A stretch of 64,000 bases of DNA from Buxus sempervirens (GCA_947561395.2 OX387185.1:44898602-44962601), one strand, 5' to 3'; counted from the first letter of the stretch, positions 1 through 12,090 are shown. Numbers and translations are program-made. Notes: generated from the letters alone by a model not told the origin.

Positions 1-472
1 CCAATGAATGTGATATTTGGACAAATCCTCTACAAGAGGAATTGTGAAACCAAAAATACAGTGGACCAATATGATATTTTAAAATGATTTTTAAAGAAAT
101 AAATTAATAAAATATATTTTTTTTCTAAATTCAAGAGACCGATCAAGCGGCAATTGTATGTTAATGAACAATTTAATTAATGATATTTTAACATTTGCAT
201 TTTTAACCAAAAAATGTAAGAAATATTTAAAATTTTCACTCAAATGATAATGTTTGGATTGAGTTTGGGTTTAATGAGTTTGGGTTAAGGCGAGTCAATG
301 ATAAGTTTGGACTAGTAAATCTTAGATTGGGTTGAGCCCGAACTCATCATAACCCGACCACCCTCCTTACCGCTCTAATAAAACATTAATTCTAATAAAA
401 CATTAATTGAGATGGGTGTTTCATCAATAAAATTATTTATTAGAAAATTTGAAAGTAATCCAAATAGCTGAC

Positions 473-1131
473 CTTCTTGACTTCTTCGTATGCTACCACC
501 GATCCCTTCTCGGCCCACGACCGGAGGGAGGAAACCAGGCGGGGTTGGACCAGAAGAGCAATTCGTTTGAGAGCGTTTGGGTGGTTGATGGTATTGGTCA
601 CACAAGTCTTGATTCTGAGATGGGGTTTTCCATGCAGTACTGCTAGTGAGTTGGAACCCATGAGCTCCGGCGAAGGCCAACCACTGGGGAATGATGCTTC
701 TGATTGAAGGACGACTTTGTTGAAGGCTGGGGAAGATGCGATAATGGCTGGAGATCCGAAGAGATGGGTCCTATAAATTCCAACTTCATCTCCATATCTG
801 ATAACCCAAGAATAGTAAATTCCAACTTCATTTCAGAGGTGACAGGGTTGATCGAGAAAACGTACTCCTACAGAAACTGAGAAAAAAAAGCTAACCTTCG
901 TTGCTTAGACCTGATGAAATCATCTGGGCGACGTAGAAACTTGAAGTACCATATGAAGGAAAGCATTTCTCCAATGAAGGGCAGGCCCATGTGCCCAGGA
1001 GGGAGCTTGGAATCCCCAGATCGAGCTTTGTCGGGAACTACGTACCGGAGCTCGTTCCACGACCAGACTAGCCATACCAGTAATGGGAGTCCGGCAGCTA
1101 GTGTGAACCACCATGCTACTTCAATATCCAT
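473..1131 (-). CDS. Cytochrome P450, CYP85 clan (CYP722-like), first two exons, runs off left edge
   Basis: Exon 1 is 896..1131 and exon 2 is 473..797 (minus), joined in phase to give 187 residues. Residues 1-25 form the N-terminal membrane anchor (WWFTLAAGLPLLVWLVW), followed by the proline hinge LPPGHMGLPFIGEML. Exon 2 starts RYGDEVGIYRTHLFGSPAI and contains LHGKPHLRIK and SWAEKGSVVAYEEVKK, all typical of the first third of CYP85-clan P450s. Splice sites are AG|GTTAGC, TTATCAG|A and AAG|GTCAGC. The I-helix, ExxR and heme-cysteine regions are absent; no later exon lies between 1 and 472, so they should be left of this window, or the gene is truncated. The family oxidises terpenoid or sterol-type substrates at the ER; CYP722 (linked to strigolactone-type metabolism) is my best match from memory, not proven. 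No stop or frameshift in the visible part. Confidence 0.8.
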
Positions 1132-1182
1132 GATCGATCTTCCTTTCTTTCACTCTGTGTTTGCTGTAAAAAACTTGTCACA

Positions 1183-1197
1183 TATAAATATATTATG
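1183..1197 (-). promoter_or_regulatory. Probable TATA box of the P450 gene
   Basis: On the minus strand ATAATATATTTATATG lies about 55 bases before the P450 start codon at 1131, a usual distance for a plant TATA box plus a short leader. Inferred from position only. Confidence 0.4.
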
Positions 1198-1198
1198 A

Positions 1199-1745
1199 GG
1201 ATTGATTCCTTGAAGATGATTCCCGAGATCAGCGCAAGCTACTGGACAAGTTTACCTGATTCTGCTGGCTTTTCCTCCCATAATATATTGGGCTGTCCCA
1301 ATCTGAAGTGCACTCGGTTCATTTACACACAAAAAAAGTCAACCAACTTGCCTATATATGTTAAATTTTTGTTAAAATTTTTAGATGTAAGTAAATAAAT
1401 CATGACGTGAACCATTCCAAAACAACACCAATCATTAAATCCTAAAGGACACAACCCAACCACTCCGTTTTTTCATATATTACGGGACGCAAAAGAATTT
1501 TTAGAAACGAAGAAGGGCACTCACAAATCTTGGTATTTGAGGAATTTGAGAAAAAATGAGGATATTTTGTGTATAAAATGTCAGGGAACAAAAGGGGGTT
1601 GGCCTTACATAATACTAGGGGAATACACACACTAATAGCAAATTAGAAAGCTTCTGATTTTGAAGTGGGATGTTTTCATGTGGAGCATCCACGTACGGTT
1701 AGTGTTTTTCACTTTTTGATATATTTTTAATAATATATATCTATA
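1199..1745. other. Intergenic, no gene seen
   Basis: AT-rich sequence between the P450 promoter and the Helitron. Only short open frames without recognisable domains. Confidence 0.6.
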
Positions 1746-1984
1746 TCTATACTATATTTAAAGCAAGAAGGCTTCTTTGGAAGCATGCATAAAACAATTC
1801 ACAACTTCCCCAAAATGCCCATTGTTTGTGTAGTTTGAGGTTTCAATATTAATACAGAGCTATACCTATCTAAACTCAGCATTTTCATTCAAAACCCAAT
1901 CACAAACAATTCACAAACTGCTCCCCCCACTTCTCTTATCCCTAATCCCTCTTATGTGCAGTATTGCACGTGCACCACTACTAG
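1746..1984 (+). mobile_element. Short non-autonomous Helitron
   Basis: The 239-bp unit starts A|TCTATACTATATTTAAAGC and ends CTAG|T, the A/T target preference and TC...CTRR ends of Helitrons. Just before the 3' end is a small hairpin, GTGCA-GTAT-TGCAC, then GTGCACCACTA. Similar ends recur at 16740-16916, 23994-24193 and, inverted, at 59171-59330. It has no coding capacity. Confidence 0.7.
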
Positions 1985-3457
1985 TCTAGAGTAATTATAC
2001 AAGGTTATTAAGAGGCTGTTTAAAAAAAAAAATTTAATTAAGAGGCAGTTTGGAAACATATATTTTATTCCAAAAAACAATTTAAACACTGAAAACTTTT
2101 TAAATTATTTTTTAGATTTTAATAAACGAGGAAAAAGAAAACTTATTAGTTTCACCCCGGTCCCCCCTTCCCTTAAGACCCCAAAAAAAAAAAAAAAAAA
2201 GGAAAAAAAAAGTGGGGGTGTTGTTAAACCGTCACAATCTCATCTAGAATTGTTGTACATGGATGACTCACGATAGCGTCTGGTTTTGTGAAGAGATCGA
2301 TAAATGTTGGTTTGGAAAAATATAAGCTTCCCCTCTTGAGATTTTGCTTTTAGAATATAGTATAAAATGGATATTAAAAAAAAGTGTCAATTTTGACTAG
2401 AAATGACAATGAGACAGGTTAACCAATTAACCTATTATGATATGCTCGTAAATGGTTAGGGTTTGGTATTTCATAAATCACGTTACAATCAAATTAAGGT
2501 TTAAATACATGTTTTCATATATATCCTATGAAAAAAATACATATATTATAAATATATTAATTAATTTAAAAAACTAACATTTTCACATTTTGTGGTATAT
2601 TCAAATCAACCCGCCCTACCCTTTTTTTTCCAAACCAATAGATTAAGAGCAGGTTTGTCAAAACCTTCCCCAAACCCACCCACAGCCATTCCTAATTTGG
2701 ACTTGGTCACTGGCCTCTTCTTTTATTTATTCCTAAGCATTAGAAATAATCCTATAACCATTCTATTAAGCTGATAGGAAAGCTCCGATTTGCTACTATC
2801 CTCATTAATTAATTCAAATCATTTTAATTTTCCTTCATCCCAACAAACTTGAACAATAAACCTCTTGAATACTGTAATTACTAGGAAATTTCTCACTCTT
2901 GAGATTATTGTTTTATGAAACTTTGAGTTAATTAAGGCTCTAAACATGTGCCCTTAGAGTATATATCACGATCATCATTTTTTTTTGGCCTTATGAGAAA
3001 TATTTGTGCTTGCAACAAGACTCGATCCATTCGAGGGGGCTCGTAGGCAAACTATTGAATTTTATTTGTGTTTATTCAGTTTCATATAATAAGGTACTTT
3101 TTGTGTGTGTGTATATGCATTTGGATATGGTCAATTCAAACCATTCAACTAACCTTTAAATAGTTCATTTTGAGTTTTTTCCTCCTTTTTCTTCCCTCCT
3201 TTTTGTACTATCATATGGATCACAACTCTCTCATAGAAGGACTAACCCTGGGGAAGGCTGTGGCCATGGCCCTCCCAATTTTTTTTTTTCAATCTTATAT
3301 ATTTAGTTTGATTTTTGATAAAATAAAATGGAAAGGTAAGATTCGTGTTGCTAACCCCATTTTGGTGGGAACACGCTTATGATGATATATATAGTATGTC
3401 TGAATTTTTCTTTAAATTATAATATGTTGGTCCCCTAAAATCTTTTTTTGGACTCTG
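1985..3457. other. Intergenic, AT-rich; simple repeats and a repeat-derived tail
   Basis: No gene recognised. Contains an A-rich run near 2180-2210. Near 3335-3390 is a segment reading GATTCGTGTTGCTAACCCCA and ending in GATGATAT; a similar segment occurs at 54625-54680. It resembles the 3' tail of RTE-type LINEs. Confidence 0.5.
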
Positions 3458-3465
3458 CCCTTATA

Positions 3466-3733
3466 TAGTGGCGGAACCACGTTCATACAAAATGTATATG
3501 TTTTATATATTTTTAATTAAAATTTAAGTTTTGCCCGCCCTAAAATTTCTAGTTTGCGCCGCCCCCCCCCCCCCGGCAACTCATTGAAATTTCTATATTT
3601 CATGAGAACCCCCTCTAAAATTTCTGGTTTGTCCACCCCCAACTCATTAAAATTTCTATATTTCATGAAAAGTGTTAATTGAAATTTTTTTTTGCCCCCC
3701 CCCCCCAGATTTGGAGTCCTGGTTCCGCCACTG
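3466..3733. mobile_element. hAT-type MITE, copy 1
   Basis: The ends are TAGTGGCGGAACCA and its inverted match TGGTTCCGCCACTG. An exact 8-bp target duplication, CCCTTATA, sits at 3458-3465 and 3734-3741; 8 bp is the hAT signature. The interior is an internally duplicated segment with C-runs (GCCGCCCCCC, TTGCCCCCC). Two relatives lie at 17561-17869 and 40359-40592. No transposase. Confidence 0.85.
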
Positions 3734-3741
3734 CCCTTATA

Positions 3742-4660
3742 AGATGAAGATGGGATGAAACCTAGTTCTTGGGAATCATCTAAAAACTTAATTTGGACAA
3801 TGCCTACTAATATAATTCCAATTTGTATGTGAATACCAGAATTTGTCACTTGCAAGTTGTAAGAATAATTATTGAAATTTTATCATGTTTTAAATTTTGA
3901 TTTTTTTTAAAGAAATATGTGATAATTAGGGTAAGAAATATGTGATATTCAGGGGTAAATATTGTCTTAGCCATGTGAAAATTATAGTTGGGCTGATCTA
4001 AAATGGTCTAAAAGATGGATCCCACAAGCCACCTTGACCTATTAAGAAATTTTTTTAGAACTGTTAATTGCTCTTATTTGTCAAGGAGGTGGCCCAATAT
4101 AACAATTAAATAGTTTACAAAACCAAAAAAGACCAAAAAGGCAGTCAATTCAGACATTTGTCAACGAATTCGGTGGTCTAGATCCGCCACATCATCGCCC
4201 AACATAATAGACTTGAACATCCCCATCTAACGAATCAGATTAAATGGGCCCATCGTAAACGCGTAGTCTTCAAGCCCAAACCACCACTCAAAGATTAAAC
4301 CTGGGCCACTTGTTTAGCCAATCCGGTCCTACTTATGGCCCATGTTTGTGCACTTTCGAATCATCACCATCATCATTATTCTCGGTCTGACAACCAATCT
4401 CGACCAAAATGTTTAGGCTACAACCAGTAACACAGCAACACGTCCTCTAGCCAGTCAGAAGACACCACCTCAGCAGTTATGCAGCAAAACTTTGCTGCCG
4501 GTTCCGTGAAACAGCCGACTCAACTAACTCGTATGCAGGTTATTGAATCTCATAACGTTAGGTTCTTCTGCTGACGTGTCAACTGTTGACATGGAAGCGA
4601 TATTCTGCACCGCGCAATACAAATTATTTGGGCCCGCAAGCGGAAGATTACAGAAGGGGA
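3742..4660. other. Intergenic and upstream region of the F-box gene
   Basis: No coding region seen. The right half is less AT-rich and carries GGGCCCA/TGGGCC-type sites (near 4246 and 4630) and the palindromic cluster at 4572-4591. Confidence 0.5.
4572..4591. promoter_or_regulatory. Palindromic bZIP/W-box-like cluster
   Basis: TGACGTGTCAACTGTTGACA joins an ACGT core (bZIP-type) to two opposed TTGAC cores (W-box type) that form a near-perfect palindrome. It lies about 80 bases before the TATA-like site at 4671. Its role is inference. Confidence 0.35.
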
Positions 4661-4670
4661 GGATTTGTGA

Positions 4671-4677
4671 TATATAA
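4671..4677 (+). promoter_or_regulatory. Probable TATA box of the F-box gene
   Basis: TATATAA follows a GC-richer promoter stretch. About 90 bases later a good donor (AAG|GTGAGATT, exon end 4769) suggests a short non-coding first exon. Further possible leader exons are 5332..5372 (CAG acceptor, GTATGA donor) and one starting at 5446; I cannot fix the leader splicing. Confidence 0.4.
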
Positions 4678-6250
4678 TCTGCTTTAACTCGGCTTTTTGC
4701 GAATTCTAGGTTGTTTTTTTTTCCCTCTTTTTGTTGTGATATATGTAACTATTTCCATCGGTGAAAGAAGGTGAGATTCGATTCTCTTCTCAATTTCTCC
4801 TTGGATTTGTGCTTGAATCTTGATTTTAATTGTAATTTCGATTCTATTCTTGTCGTTCTGTTTGCCAATTTTGATTCGGTAGTCTTAAATGGCGTTAATT
4901 TTGTGAATCTCGTGGTTGTACTTTCCGTAAGATCTCGAATTTTGCTTTCGATTCTTGTGTGATTCGAACCGATTATCGTTTTCACTGGTTAGTCGTTGGT
5001 ATTGGAGAATTTTTAATTTTTGATTTCTTTTCTGATCTCCTCAGATTTTCGTAGAGTTGAGGTTTAGGGTTTCATGTCCTACGTTGTCTTAATTTTTCCC
5101 CATTTTGTAGTGTGTGTAAGTAAATCTAGGGTTTGATTTTCTGTTGGAGAAAATGAATTTGCTGGATTCGTTACCTTCGTGAATATATATAAATTTTTTG
5201 AACATGCAGAAATGAATTTGATACTTAAATAAAATTATTGTATATCCGATCATCTCGAAATGTTCTAACTCGATTTTCTGTCCCAATTTATTTCTTTTAA
5301 CACTGAGATTGTGGAACTTTCATGGGTGCAGATAATTGGATTTCGAGAAACTTTCTGCTCCCATTTCTCAAGGTATGACTGCAAAAACTTTTTAGATATT
5401 TGTTTGTTTCCTGAACTGTAATTATCTAATCGTATTTTTTTTCAGTTTCTGGATATTGATGGCTACTTTGATTGGATTTGGAAGTCTTAGCTGTGCAGTA
5501 GCTCGTTGGGTTTACATGTTTGTAATTGCTAATTGAGCTCTTCCTGAATATTGTTAGATAATTCTGATATTAATAGATTTTAGTTCTTCGAGTTGTACTT
5601 AGATAAGGCAAATAGCTGCTGTTAATACTTTGAGTTGTTTCTAGTTCAATGGTAATAGCTGAAATTGAGTACCTCCTTCCTCGTACTTCAAATAGACCCA
5701 GTCAAATTTCTCTACCACTTGAGTTATTGTGCTACCTTATTTTTTTTCATTTTAACTTTTTTGGGATTGAATTTGCACCTTACTTTACCCTGATCCATTG
5801 AAAATAGCGCTTCTAATCAGATTATACGGACAAACATTTCTTGACAATCTTTGGTTAGGGGGCTGATCCCTTTTTGTTGAATCTATTACCTTTATTTACA
5901 AAACATATGAAGTTGGGGAATGTTGGATTTCTAATTTATTTGTCAATCTTAATGTGTAATATGTGTTGAAGTTTTTATTTTTTGTTTTTTTAACACTTAT
6001 GATGCTCTGCTTACCTTCTTCAGTCATATATTGTACTTAATTAATTGGAGCCTTTTCGTACATGTTGCGGCATTGTTTGACATAATATTCATGAACACAG
6101 ATTTGAATGGGAGGGGTTGGTAATTATGTGGAATCTTCATCGTCTTCTTGTTCGTAGGGAACCATCATACCGTTGAGCTGCTTCGAGGCTATTCAAGCTT
6201 ATAACCACTTCTGTAATATCCCCTTTTTGTGCTTATCTGAACTGAAGATA

Positions 6251-6997
6251 ATGCATATGGAAGTCCTGAAACTTGTTTTTCCTCTGCTGGACGGTGTAGA
6301 CCTTGCTTCGTGTATGGGGGTGTGTAAGCAGTGGAGAAATATATCCAGTGATGATTACTTGTGGAAATGCCTTTGTGCCAAGAGATGGCCCTCAATCTGC
6401 AAGACACAAAATCCTCCCAGATTAACCTACTATAAGCTCTTCCAAACATTTTATAAACGTCGTCAACATCGGACTCTTCTTCCCCCAAGGCTGTCCTTGA
6501 ATGACTTGGAGTTTTATGTAGACATATGGAGCGAAGAGAGACTAATCTTCTCAGAAGTAGTTCCAGGACGGGTTCTTCAGGATGGGATCAAGATCCTGCC
6601 ACACGGCATTTCAGATATGCTGAAGTTCCATCTAGAGGCACCGGAATACAAGATGACACTTGGTGTTGAGCCAAGGTTGAGTATCCCCTTGAGCGAGACT
6701 GTCAGAGTGTCTGTGCTTGTAGGACGCAAAGACACACAGAAGGTGTCATGCCTGATCAACAAAGCCGTGTTCGACTACATAGATAGAACAGCCTACAGAG
6801 CGCTGGCCTTCGACTATCTGGACTTCTCCCCTTCCTACCCTTTTATCTCAGGTATAAGGGCTTGGTTGTCCTTGCTCTTCATGGATGATGGGAATGAAGG
6901 AGTCATTGATGTTTTTGGTATTGAGATTGATTTCTGTGATGCTGCAAATACACAGGAGGAGGTTATGTGGCTCTTAGACATGCTCGATTGGTCATGA
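6251..6997 (+). CDS. F-box protein (At5g39250-like)
   Basis: Single coding exon, 248 residues. Residues 1-45 form an F-box: MEVLKLVFPLLDGVDLASC, then MGVCKQWRNIS and DYLWKCLCAKRWPS. F-box proteins recruit targets to SCF (Skp1-cullin) ubiquitin ligases. There are no kelch, LRR or WD repeats; the rest is the conserved plant-specific C-terminal part with LSLNDLEFYVDIWSEERLIF and VIDVFGIEIDFCD. Overall it resembles the Arabidopsis At5g39250 protein of about 250 residues, whose target is unknown to me. The frame is open from 6173, but I chose the ATG at 6251 because the F-box begins right after it and the length then fits; the upstream ATG at 6173 would add 26 residues of no known pattern. The leader probably contains introns between 4770 and about 6157. 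Confidence 0.85.
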   Translation: MHMEVLKLVFPLLDGVDLASCMGVCKQWRNISSDDYLWKCLCAKRWPSICKTQNPPRLTYYKLFQTFYKRRQHRTLLPPRLSLNDLEFYVDIWSEERLIFSEVVPGRVLQDGIKILPHGISDMLKFHLEAPEYKMTLGVEPRLSIPLSETVRVSVLVGRKDTQKVSCLINKAVFDYIDRTAYRALAFDYLDFSPSYPFISGIRAWLSLLFMDDGNEGVIDVFGIEIDFCDAANTQEEVMWLLDMLDWS

Positions 6998-6999
6998 AG

Positions 7000-8225
7000 T
7001 GCTAAATTCCCATTGGTGGTGCAGGCTGAGGCAAGACATTTACCAAAGCAGAGACCTCCATTTGCAGAAGCCGACTGGTATCATCTTACTGAATTAACAA
7101 AACCTGTGTATAGTTGTTATATTTGTAGGAATAAAAATGGATTATCCCTTCATTTTCTTTCTGCCAGAGTAATTAAATGACGATTTCCCATGGGCCAAAC
7201 TACTCTGCAAAATTGTGCAACTGAGTGGAGGGAATGCCCCTTGGTTTTATCATTTCTGGTTTCAAGCGTATCCCTGCCTGACACTAGCATCCACCATAGT
7301 CCTTTAAGATCGCCGTGACTACACATGTTCCCCTCGATTGGGTGTGTTCCAAGCAATTTTCTCTCCCGTTGCCACACACATTTCTCTCAGATGGGGCTGG
7401 ATGATATCATCTGCCGCCATTTACTTCTGCAATCCATGCGGGTAAAATGCTACTGCGTGTTGCATTTTATGATTAGCTTTTTTCAATAGGAAGAATTTTC
7501 TTACATTTTTGAAAGAAAAAATTTTAACCATTTGATGCTCCATGTGTTAGCATCTGAATCAAGTAAGACTAACAGTTGCAATTAATGGCGGCAGGCAGTT
7601 ATGTTAGAGCGTGGGTGGGATTGGCTCTATTCGTATATGTATTATGTATTTGTATCGTATATTAGTTAGGCATTTGATATATTTTGGATAAGGAGGTTAC
7701 TTTTGAGACTATTTTTAGTCCGCCCATTGATCACCCTCTTTGGCGTCTTCTTCAATTAAGTGGCCAATGTATGGTGATCCAACATGACAATGCATAAAGA
7801 AATAGATATTGATGGTGGGGCCTAATCCGGTTCAATGTGCCTGGGCATGGCTCTAACAGTTCATGTCCATGAGCCTATAGACGGAATGGCTCTTTTAACC
7901 ATCCACTCTTGATAGATTTTCTTGTATGTGGATCAATTCTCCTCCTCCTTTCCTTTCTAATTTTCTCCTGGATTATGCCACAGGGAGATCTTTTATACTT
8001 TTTTGTTACCTCAGCAATAGCATACATATTTCTCACAAAAAAAATAAAAATAAATAAATAAATAAAATAAAACAAGCCAGCTACCAGATGGAGTGACACT
8101 GAGCCATAGCGGATTTTAGCGCACTAGCTTTCAAAATATCACTTTCTAGTTTGTAGCATCTTTGTGAAACAAAACATGCCATTCATCTTCTTTTTAAAAA
8201 TAAAATATACAGTACTGTAATATAT
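7000..8225. other. 3' UTR of the F-box gene and intergenic
   Basis: About 150 bases of likely 3' UTR (AATAAAAATGG near 7130), then sequence with no gene I recognise. Confidence 0.5.
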
Positions 8226-8234
8226 ATTTTTTGT

Positions 8235-8644
8235 GGGAAAATTAATTTTTAGTGGATCTTTTTCAAATATTTAAGATTCAGTTTTCGAAGTTTTGAGTTT
8301 TAACTTTTACTATACCTTTATCAAAATATTTAATTTTTAGTACCATTTCACTATTTCAACCCAACTATTTCAAAAATGTCCTTACATCACTTATCTAAAT
8401 GACTTGTACAAGTCACTCACTTAAGGTACAAGTCATTTTATTGACTTGTACAAGTCAGTTTATTGTTTGTACAAGTCCTGGGAATAAGTTTTATAAGAGT
8501 ATTTTGTGAAGAATTTATTCATAATAGTGAAATGGTGCTAGAAATTAAATATTTTGATAAAGATATATTAAAAGTTAAAACTCAAAACTTTGAAGAATGA
8601 ATCTTAAATATTTTGAAAAAGAGCTACTAAAAATTAATTTTCTC
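8235..8644. mobile_element. Mutator-like MITE with long terminal inverted repeats, copy 1
   Basis: 410 bp flanked by an exact 9-bp direct repeat, ATTTTTTGT (8226-8234 and 8645-8653), the usual Mutator-type duplication length. The outer ~120 bp on each side are imperfect inverted repeats (GGGAAAATTAATTTTTAGT; ACTAAAAATTAATTTTCTC). The centre repeats GACTTGTACAAGTC, itself a palindrome, several times. Related to 18508-18857. Confidence 0.85.
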
Positions 8645-8653
8645 ATTTTTTGT

Positions 8654-9607
8654 TAGGCACCATGACGACAAATCACAAACTGTTTTATGGGACAATGTTG
8701 TGAGGGTAGGTTTTGAACCTACGCATTGGAGATCACTGCCAGTATCCCAGGTGGCACGCTTGCATGTTTTATTGGGTTTTTTCATGGACCAAAAAGTGTT
8801 TTATTTTCTAGTCTTTATGGTCCAATGCTCCACCCAAAGGGGCTCAATTTCGACCTCTATGTTTTGAAAATCAAATCATGCATAAAAAAGAAAATGAGAA
8901 AGAGTCTCATCCTGTTTGTCCAATGCTTCAACTTACCATTTAAATGGCTAAATCAGAAGAATCCGTTTATAGATTGAGGTTCAAAAACCCATTGACATGT
9001 TGGCTGGTGATTAATGATTAGACCTCCAATTCAATTCAGTTTTCTAAAACATTTTTTGTGACATCCCGATCCCATATTAGAAACGGATGAAATCCTGATA
9101 AGGTATATGAATTAGGAAGAACATTCAACCTAAAGAGTTGCCTTGGACACACCCATGCGGAAATACGTCAAAAGAATAGGGTTCTAGAATAGCAAGAAAC
9201 TCCCAATGGGAGGTGTATCAAGCGTTATATCTTTGTAAGTGGTCCTTAAAATCCTTTTACACTGTTGACAATCCAACAAACTACATCGAGCAATTCCGCT
9301 ATTGTTAGTAAAGATGTCGAGACCATGGTTTTCAGTTTCGGCGTGCCGCCGAAAAATTGCTGTGCGCCTGGCTAGCGACACGTTTCGTTAACCAGGTGCC
9401 GCCCAGTTGGAATCGGCTCGAAAAAACTGAATTTTTTTTTAAATTTTTGTTCGCGCGCGTGAAAAGCCGTAGCGTTTCGACGGCACGTCGCAGCGTGCCA
9501 TCAAAACGCAAGAGAGGAGCACGGAAGAGAGAGTTTTTTTGGGTTCGTGTTTGTAAATTTGAATAACTTTAGTCTTGTTTGAAATTATAAGAAGTTAAAA
9601 GTTAAAA
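8654..9607. other. Intergenic, possible LTR scrap and a GC-rich patch
   Basis: TGTGACATCCCGATCCCA at 9057 resembles the first bases of a plant LTR, but no second end was found. From 9310 to 9530 the sequence becomes GC-rich with CGGCGTGCCGCCG-type motifs that recall 15620-15940 on the other side of the CACTA element. No gene seen. Confidence 0.4.
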
Positions 9608-9933
9608 CACTACAAAAAAAGTCTTTTTATTACGGCACTTCAAAAGTGCCCTTATAATATAGAAAAATGCCGTTATAACATATAACGGCATTTTGATAAA
9701 GTGCCGTTTCAAGTGGTGTTGCATTATGTTATAGCGACAACTTATAACGACACTTTGGAATATGCCGCTATAAAGTGACTTTTTACGGCATTTAAAAATG
9801 CCGTAAAAATATCAGTTATTACGGCATTTTTTTAAAGTGTCGTAATAAAGTTTATCAACACTTGAAGGCTTTTAACGGCAACCACCAAATTCTGCTAAAA
9901 GTATATTAATTTTAAAAAAATTTAATTTACACA

Positions 9934-9935
9934 CC

Positions 9936-9966
<31 letters not shown>

Positions 9967-9969
9967 ACA
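9934..9969. repeat. Poly-C followed by (CA)n
   Basis: A run of about 19 C continues into eight or so CA units inside the left part of the CACTA element. The run length may be assembly-uncertain. Confidence 0.9.
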
Positions 9970-10517
9970 ATCCTAGCAAGGAATCTCCACCTCAGGCACT
10001 TTACTGAATTCAATCTATAAACCCTGCCGTATCTGGATGGAATGGCACCGTATCTGGATGGAATGGCAAGTTATTGAAACTGTTCTGATATATCCTCCAT
10101 CACTCACAAGAACAAAACTAGGATACCACACACCGGAGTGATTAGTTCATGAAGATGGAAGAAAACAAAACCTAATCACCAAGCTAGCTGCAAGGACCAG
10201 AAAACACTCTTAAACAGGCAAGAAGGCAGAAATGAAGGAATGAAAATGGAGATAGATTGAGATGACATGATAGAGAAATAGGTAGTAGACTACAAAGCAT
10301 AAAATAAAATGTAGGAGATGACAAGGAATTAGATTAGAAAAATAGAAAGAAAAAGAAAAAAAGAAGCTAAGTAATGATAAATAAAAATTTCTTTCAGACA
10401 TGCAATGTCATGAATTGAGTATAATTTATAAGAGAATATAATCTTCAGAAGGTTGTTCTGGAATCAACCCACAGGGCAAATAACTAGAGATACCTAATGA
10501 AAGGCTATTTAGCATAC

Positions 10518-11030
10518 TTGCAATTCAAAACTTCCCCAGAGCTAGAATGGCCCAGATTACTTAATATTACAACACAATCTCCATCAAGCCTCTCCCTTAT
10601 GCGAACAACATCTACTTTCTTTACTTCACCCGTTGCTCCATAATCAATGCCTTCAACAACTCCTCTTCTCTGGAAAAGAATAACATATAAAATGGTTGAT
10701 AACTGTAAATCTAATTATACACAATAACAGAATGAAAAGTCAAGGTACACAATGTTGACAAGAACAGAATGAACAGTCAAATCAAAGGATTCAGTAAACA
10801 AGAATGGGATTCAAATTTTTGCCAAAGCTGATGCATTAAATACTATACTTGGAAAAATATATATCCCTCACCTTGGCTGTAAGAAAATTACCACTTGCAA
10901 CACTGACACCTACATCATGCAAACGACTATTGTCACCATGTCGATGGATACTGCATATAGAGGGCCCAGCAGAAAGCTTTGCTTCAATCATGAAGCAAAT
11001 TCCTCCAGCTGCTTTCATTGCTGCCTCCAG
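10518..11030 (-). pseudogene. NAGS1: Captured N-acetylglutamate synthase (NAGS) exons inside the CACTA element
   Basis: Two exons with intact splice sites lie on the minus strand. The first (about 11030 to 10872) reads [20 protein letters not shown], then [19 protein letters not shown] and ends NFLTAK|GTGAGG. The second (10669..10518) follows a TTCCAG acceptor and reads RRGVVEGIDYGATGEVKKVD, then VRIRERLDGDCVVILSNLG and SSSGEVLNC, ending AA|GTATGC. They join in frame, with no stop. They match the amino-acid-kinase-like part of plant NAGS, the plastid enzyme that makes N-acetylglutamate for arginine synthesis. The next expected exon (NTYEVATACAL) and the GNAT domain are missing, and upstream exons are not NAGS, so the fragment cannot make an enzyme. 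The intron is kept, so capture was from DNA, not mRNA. Confidence 0.85.
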
Positions 11031-11762
11031 AAAAGGACGAGAAGATGGTTTAGCTGCCCCCTTGTTCCATAACTATTATCCAAACATGTGCAATGAGGGT
11101 TTTGTAGTTTCTACTTTGTAGCACACCCAAGGTTCACAAACCATAAATAGCAGAGAAAATCATAAGGGGCCACTTCAGAAGAATTCTGAACATACCACAT
11201 GTGCCATATTGACATTATCATCCACTGCAGAAGAATTCCCCTGCATTGACACCAATGTCCAATTTATATCAGAAATTGATGCATAAGAACTAAATAACAA
11301 GTTATTCAAATAACAATGACAACGGCTAGCAAGAAGAATAGCCACTACATTGAGAACAAAGATATCAACAGTGAACTTGATAGCCTCAGCTGCAGCTCGT
11401 GATCACAGATAATACAGTCCTGTTTTCAGACCCTTGCATAGAAGAATAAGGAAATTCAGCAGATATAAGGGCAAACCAATTATAGGGGAAAGGAAAGAAA
11501 CATAAACATCAAATATAATTTCAGAGAATTTTTTTTGACCAATAGAATGCATGAAATATGGTACCATATATAAATCAGCATTTGCATCAAAATGCACATA
11601 CATGCAAATATTTATACAAATATTAGGAAGTAAACAAGTTTTTAGATCTAGAGAATAGGATGAGTAATGACTGATTACCTTTCCTAAGTTCCTCCTCTTT
11701 GATCAACATTTTCATAGAGAGATAGAGAGAGAACTAAAACCATCAAAGCAAATACCTGTTAT

Positions 11763-11810
11763 TGATTGCTGCAGCCATGGCCATGAAAACCTGCAAGTCC
11801 CTGTAGAAAG
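11763..11810 (-). pseudogene. Unassigned exon-like segment in the CACTA element
   Basis: Minus strand: acceptor TTTCTACAG, coding-like DLQVFMAMAAAINNR, donor CAG|GTATTT. It joins in phase with another exon-like segment near 13723-13773 (YSRWICDEFGLLADLAR, donor CAAG|GTGCG). I do not recognise the parent gene. It may be a second captured host fragment or part of the element's own old gene. Confidence 0.35.
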
Positions 11811-11954
11811 GAAATTTTATTTGCTTAAGGTGTTCACAAGAAATAATTAAAACCACAGAGACAATCATCAAAGAAACTACCAGATATGATATTAAAAGTA
11901 GACTTCAAAAAGAAAACAAAATAAACCATCAAAGCACTTCTATGAGGGAATTAA

Positions 11955-12090
11955 GGATGTGGCAATTAATAAGATGTCCAAGACTAGGAAGACATTAAAA
12001 GTTTCTTCATTGACTTCGCCATTAGCAAAGGCAAATTCAAGGAAGTACTTAACTCCTTCCACATAGTCATCACTAAACCTAAGTCAAAAC
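11955..12090 (-). pseudogene. Possible remnant of a CACTA transposase-associated domain
   Basis: The minus strand reads FSDDYVEGVKYFLEFAFANG, then EVNEE, after an upstream stop. The Y..GV..FL.FA pattern resembles the start of the plant Transpos_assoc domain that precedes CACTA TNP2-type transposases, but the following CPC..C zinc pattern is missing. Weak evidence. Confidence 0.35.

Noticed and set aside
10849-11121. 90-codon plus-strand frame
   Set aside because: Antisense to the captured NAGS exon, whose minus-strand peptide matches a known family.
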